DNA of 64,000 nucleotides from DATJFQ01 sp035495555 (GTDB lineage: Bacteria > Acidobacteriota > Vicinamibacteria > Vicinamibacterales > 2-12-FULL-66-21): positions 1 through 64,000 of the forward strand of contig DATJFQ010000098.1 in the NCBI GenBank assembly GCA_035495555.1, written 5' to 3'. Positions 61,545 through 64,000 of this stretch are shown in pieces. The notes under the pieces are model-generated. The model did not search any database, was not told the origin of the DNA, and worked only from the letters and a program-made list of their open reading frames with translations. Numbering within the stretch: the stretch's first letter is position 1; each line of letters opens with the position of its first letter. The position numbers and the translations under genes are program-made.

Positions 61545-62111
61545 ATGTCGACGACAGCGTCGTTCGAGCGGGAAATCAAGCTGAGGTTCGCCTCCGCGGA
61601 CGAAGCACGCGCCGCCGTCCTCGAGGCCGGCGCCACGCCCCTGCACGGCCGGCGCCTCCAGGAGGACTCGCTGCTCGACACGGAGGAGGAGACGTTGCGG
61701 CGACGCCGCTGCGTGCTCCGCGTCCGGGTGGAGAACGGCAAGAGCCGACTGACCTTCAAGGGGCCGGTCCAGCCGTCGACCATGAAGCTGCGCGAAGAGC
61801 TGGAGACAGTCGTCGGTGACGGCGAAGTGCTGCTGCGCGTCCTCTCGGAGCTTGGTCTCCACGTGTGGTTCCGGTACGAGAAGTACCGCGAGGAGTTTGC
61901 GCACGAAGACGTCATCGTCGCGATCGATGAGACTCCGGTCGGCGTGTTCGTGGAGATCGAGGGCAGCGAAAACGGGATCACGGCGATGGCGGAAGCGCTC
62001 GGCCGCACGTCCGCGGATTACGTGCTCGATTCGTACCGCGGCCTGTTCCTCAAACACCGCGAGGAGTTCGGGCTGTCGGGGGCCGATATGTCCTTCGACG
62101 GCGATCAATAG
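61545..62111 (+). CDS. CYTH domain protein (class IV adenylate cyclase/triphosphatase fold)
   Basis: 188 residues. The CYTH signature ExExK is EREIK (residues 8-12). Further tunnel residues appear in RRRRCVLRVRVENGKSRLTF, KLREELETVV, FRYEKYREEF and VFVEIEGSE. CYTH tunnel enzymes hydrolyse triphosphates (thiamine-TP, inorganic triphosphate) or make cAMP; this length and the CyaB-like pattern do not decide between them. It is cytosolic. It ends six bases before the MurU-like gene and is probably co-transcribed with it, but a role in wall recycling is not known for the family. Confidence 0.88.
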   Translation: MSTTASFEREIKLRFASADEARAAVLEAGATPLHGRRLQEDSLLDTEEETLRRRRCVLRVRVENGKSRLTFKGPVQPSTMKLREELETVVGDGEVLLRVLSELGLHVWFRYEKYREEFAHEDVIVAIDETPVGVFVEIEGSENGITAMAEALGRTSADYVLDSYRGLFLKHREEFGLSGADMSFDGDQ

Positions 62112-62117
62112 GCGCGA

Positions 62118-63089
62118 GTGAGCGCCTCCACGGGCACATCGACGGCAGGACCGTTTCAGCGCGCACTCGTCCTCACGGCGGGGCTCGGCACCCGGCTGCG
62201 GCCGCTCACGCTCGCGCGCGCCAAGGCGGCGGTGCCTGTCGACGGCGAGCCGCTCGCGTCGCGCGTGATCCGCTGGCTGGCGGCCTCGGGGGTCAGAGAC
62301 CTCGTCCTGAATCTCCATCACAAGCCGGACACGATTACCGGAACGATCGGCGACGGCTCATCGCTCGGCGTCCGTGTCCGCTATTCATGGGAGACGCCGG
62401 TCCTCGGCTCCGCGGGCGGACCGCGTCGTGCGCTCCCGCTGCTCGTCGACGGTCTCGATCCCGCACCGCCGCTGCTCTTCGTCAACGGCGACACGCTGAC
62501 CGACGTACGGCTCGCCGATCTCGCCGACCACCACGCACGGACGGGCGCACTCGTCACGATGGCGCTCATTCCCAACCCGCGGCCGGACAAGTACGGCGGC
62601 GTCGTGCTGGATGCGAACGACGCCGTAACCGGGTTCACGAAACGCGGAAGCGCCGTGGAGTCGTTTCATTTCATCGGCGTACAGGTTGCGGAGCCCCGTG
62701 TTTTCGCGTCGCTGGGCGATGGCGTGTTTGCGGAATCGGTCCTGGGTATTTACCCGGAGATGATGTCCGTCTCGCCGGGATGCATCCGAGGATTCGTGAG
62801 CAACGCCAGCTTCTACGATATCGGCACGCCCGCCGATCTGCTCGCGACGTCGCTCGATCTCGCCGCCGCCGACAGCCGCCCCGGCGCCCCACGCCATGGA
62901 AAGCGTGTCCGGATCGATCCCTCCGCGCGTGTCGAGCGCTGTGTGCTCTGGGACGACGTGACAGTTGAGTCAGGTGCATCGCTCCGCGACTGCATCGTCG
63001 CCGACGGCGTAACGATCGCCGGCGGCGAAACCTTCGAGCGCCAGGCGATCGTCATGGACGAAGATCGGCGCGTAATCGAACGGCTGTGA
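62118..63089 (+). CDS. NDP-sugar pyrophosphorylase, MurU-like (N-acetylmuramate-1-phosphate uridylyltransferase)
   Basis: 323 residues with a GTG start and no clear ribosome site. The nucleotidyltransferase signature is AGLGTRLRPLTLARAKAAVP (residues 21-40, with Lys36), followed by NGDTLTDV (metal-binding Asp). The C-terminus has a short hexapeptide-like repeat (SARVERCVLWDDVTVESGAS). The immediate neighbour is an AmgK-like kinase, and the AmgK-MurU pair converts recovered MurNAc to UDP-MurNAc in peptidoglycan recycling, so MurU is the best call. Mannose-1-phosphate guanylyltransferase is the alternative. A heptamer array follows its stop. Confidence 0.8.
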   Translation: MSASTGTSTAGPFQRALVLTAGLGTRLRPLTLARAKAAVPVDGEPLASRVIRWLAASGVRDLVLNLHHKPDTITGTIGDGSSLGVRVRYSWETPVLGSAGGPRRALPLLVDGLDPAPPLLFVNGDTLTDVRLADLADHHARTGALVTMALIPNPRPDKYGGVVLDANDAVTGFTKRGSAVESFHFIGVQVAEPRVFASLGDGVFAESVLGIYPEMMSVSPGCIRGFVSNASFYDIGTPADLLATSLDLAAADSRPGAPRHGKRVRIDPSARVERCVLWDDVTVESGASLRDCIVADGVTIAGGETFERQAIVMDEDRRVIERL

Positions 63090-63093
63090 GAGG

Positions 63094-63163
63094 GCACCGA
63101 GCACCAAGCACCCCGCACCGAGCACGAAGCACCGCGCACGAAGCACCGCGCGCGAAGCGCGCC
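63094..63163 (+). repeat. 7-bp tandem array (GCACCGA/GCACGAA)
   Basis: Ten heptamers in strict register (GCACCGA, GCACCAA, GCACCCC, GCACCGA, GCACGAA, GCACCGC and so on) begin four bases after the MurU-like stop. No opposed arm is present. The array fills the gap to the AmgK-like gene. Confidence 0.85.
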
Positions 63164-63185
63164 CAGATGTGGCAGAATCCGTCGG

Positions 63186-64000
63186 ATGGATGGCAGCGCA
63201 ACGGCGCCATCGGTAGCCCGCGCGAAGATAGACGGGTTCCTGGGACGCAGCGGTTACGCGGCGCAGTCGCCGCGGGTCGTCCCGCTGACGGGTGACGCGT
63301 CGGATCGCCGGTACTTCCGGATCCTTCTGGCGAACGAGCCGTCGATCGTGCTGTCGCTGTACACAACGCCGTTCAGGTTCGACGAGCTGTCGTTCGTCAA
63401 CGTCGCGCAGCTTCTCGAGCAGATGCCGATCCCCGTGCCTCGCGTCCTTGGCCACGCGGACGATCTCGGTGTGCTGGCGCTGCAGGATCTCGGCGACGTC
63501 ACCCTGCAGGCGCATCTCGGTGCGGCGACGCCGTCGGAGCACGCCGCGCTGTACCGTCAAGCGGTTGCGCTCATCGCGACGCTGCAGCGCTACGGCGCGG
63601 AGCTCGCGTCCCCCAGGTATCTGCCGTACGGGATCGCGTTCGATGTCGAGAAGCTGACGTGGGAGATGGACTTCTTCACGAAGCATTTCCTCGAGGCGTA
63701 TCGCGGCGTCACCCTGACGACCGCCGAGCGCGAGGCGCTCAAGCGGGAACTCGCGCACATCATCGAGGAGCTTGCGGCGGACGAGCGCGTGCTCTGCCAC
63801 CGGGATTATCACAGCCGCAACCTGATGCTGCACGATTCGCAGCTGTACATGATCGATTTTCAGGACGCGCGGATGGGGCCCGACACGTACGACCTCGTGT
63901 CGCTGCTGCGCGATTCCTACGCCGACCTGGCCGAAAGCGCCGTCGACGAGCTGATCGCCTATTTTCTGGCGCTGCGCGGCCAGAGCGGGAGACAACGCGA
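63186..64000 (+). CDS. AmgK-like aminoglycoside-phosphotransferase-family sugar kinase, 3' end cut by window edge
   Basis: At least 271 residues from ATG 63186, still open at base 64000. The APH fold is shown by PLTGDASDRRYFRILLAN (N-lobe), VLALQDLGDVTLQAHLG, the catalytic loop LCHRDYHSRNLML and the metal-binding YMIDFQDARMGP. Anomeric MurNAc/GlcNAc kinases of the AmgK type carry exactly the HRDYHSRN...IDFQDA pattern. With the MurU-like enzyme it would form the recycling path that bypasses early wall synthesis. A CAGAAT hexamer (63173-63178) seven bases before the ATG may be its -10 box. Little more than the C-terminus is missing. Confidence 0.85.
   Translation, partial: MDGSATAPSVARAKIDGFLGRSGYAAQSPRVVPLTGDASDRRYFRILLANEPSIVLSLYTTPFRFDELSFVNVAQLLEQMPIPVPRVLGHADDLGVLALQDLGDVTLQAHLGAATPSEHAALYRQAVALIATLQRYGAELASPRYLPYGIAFDVEKLTWEMDFFTKHFLEAYRGVTLTTAEREALKRELAHIIEELAADERVLCHRDYHSRNLMLHDSQLYMIDFQDARMGPDTYDLVSLLRDSYADLAESAVDELIAYFLALRGQSGRQR

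Overview
The window is GC-rich, densely coding chromosomal DNA with no tRNA, rRNA, CRISPR array, phage or plasmid gene that I could find. Several markers point to an acidobacterium, most likely of the Vicinamibacteria (subgroup 6) type. They are a VWFA-related protein of the Acidobacteria-specific kind (55472-57571), an ADOP/MacB-type permease (21040-23520) with the remnant of a second one, two very large BNR/VPS10-like beta-propeller proteins, a PrcB_C/DUF4870 fusion and many exported peptidases. The assignment rests on gene content only and is an inference.

Layout. 1-9316 (minus) is one tightly packed Bat/aerotolerance-type operon: a GATase/VWA membrane protein, a caspase-like protein with a serine at the cysteine position, a MoxR ATPase, a DUF58 protein, a BatA-type VWA protein and a large DUF4175-like membrane protein cut by the window edge. 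9389-12029 (minus) encodes the two subunits of an isoquinoline-oxidoreductase-type molybdenum hydroxylase. 12071-12223 is a decayed permease fragment, followed by uridine kinase. 13634-16128 (plus) couples a polytopic membrane protein with dUTPase and a DNPH1/Rcl-like nucleotide hydrolase. 16474-20879 (minus) is an RND efflux pump and its adaptor. 21040-23520 is the ADOP permease and 23635-26487 a secreted S9 peptidase. 26596-30708 (minus) is a four-gene, translationally coupled AttEFGH-like ABC system.

30770-39912 (plus) carries a P1 self-processing peptidase and two BNR/VPS10-like proteins with an outer-membrane-type protein and a lipoprotein between them. 40009-48208 holds a GH27 alpha-galactosidase, an M48 protease fused to a propeller-like domain and an M14 carboxypeptidase. 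48323-53993 is mostly metabolic (RibD-like reductase, Ntn-hydrolase asparaginase, threonine dehydratase-like enzyme, glycogen phosphorylase). 54068-60510 contains the acidobacterial VWFA protein, its fusion partner, an M24 peptidase and HtrA. 60671-64000 ends with a membrane protein, a CYTH protein and a MurU/AmgK-type pair for peptidoglycan sugar recycling.

The most unusual feature is between the genes. At least ten intergenic sites carry degenerate tandem arrays with a strict 7-bp period. The heptamer differs from site to site, the arrays often form opposed (hairpin) arms, and they typically touch or overlap stop codons, mainly between convergent genes. One array runs into a coding sequence. 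Other intergenic structure includes an 88-bp near-perfect palindrome between divergent genes, GTAG-headed REP-like hairpins, one clear intrinsic terminator after htrA, and several possible leaderless promoters. A separate recurring theme is Gly/Arg-rich low-complexity inserts in unrelated exported proteins.
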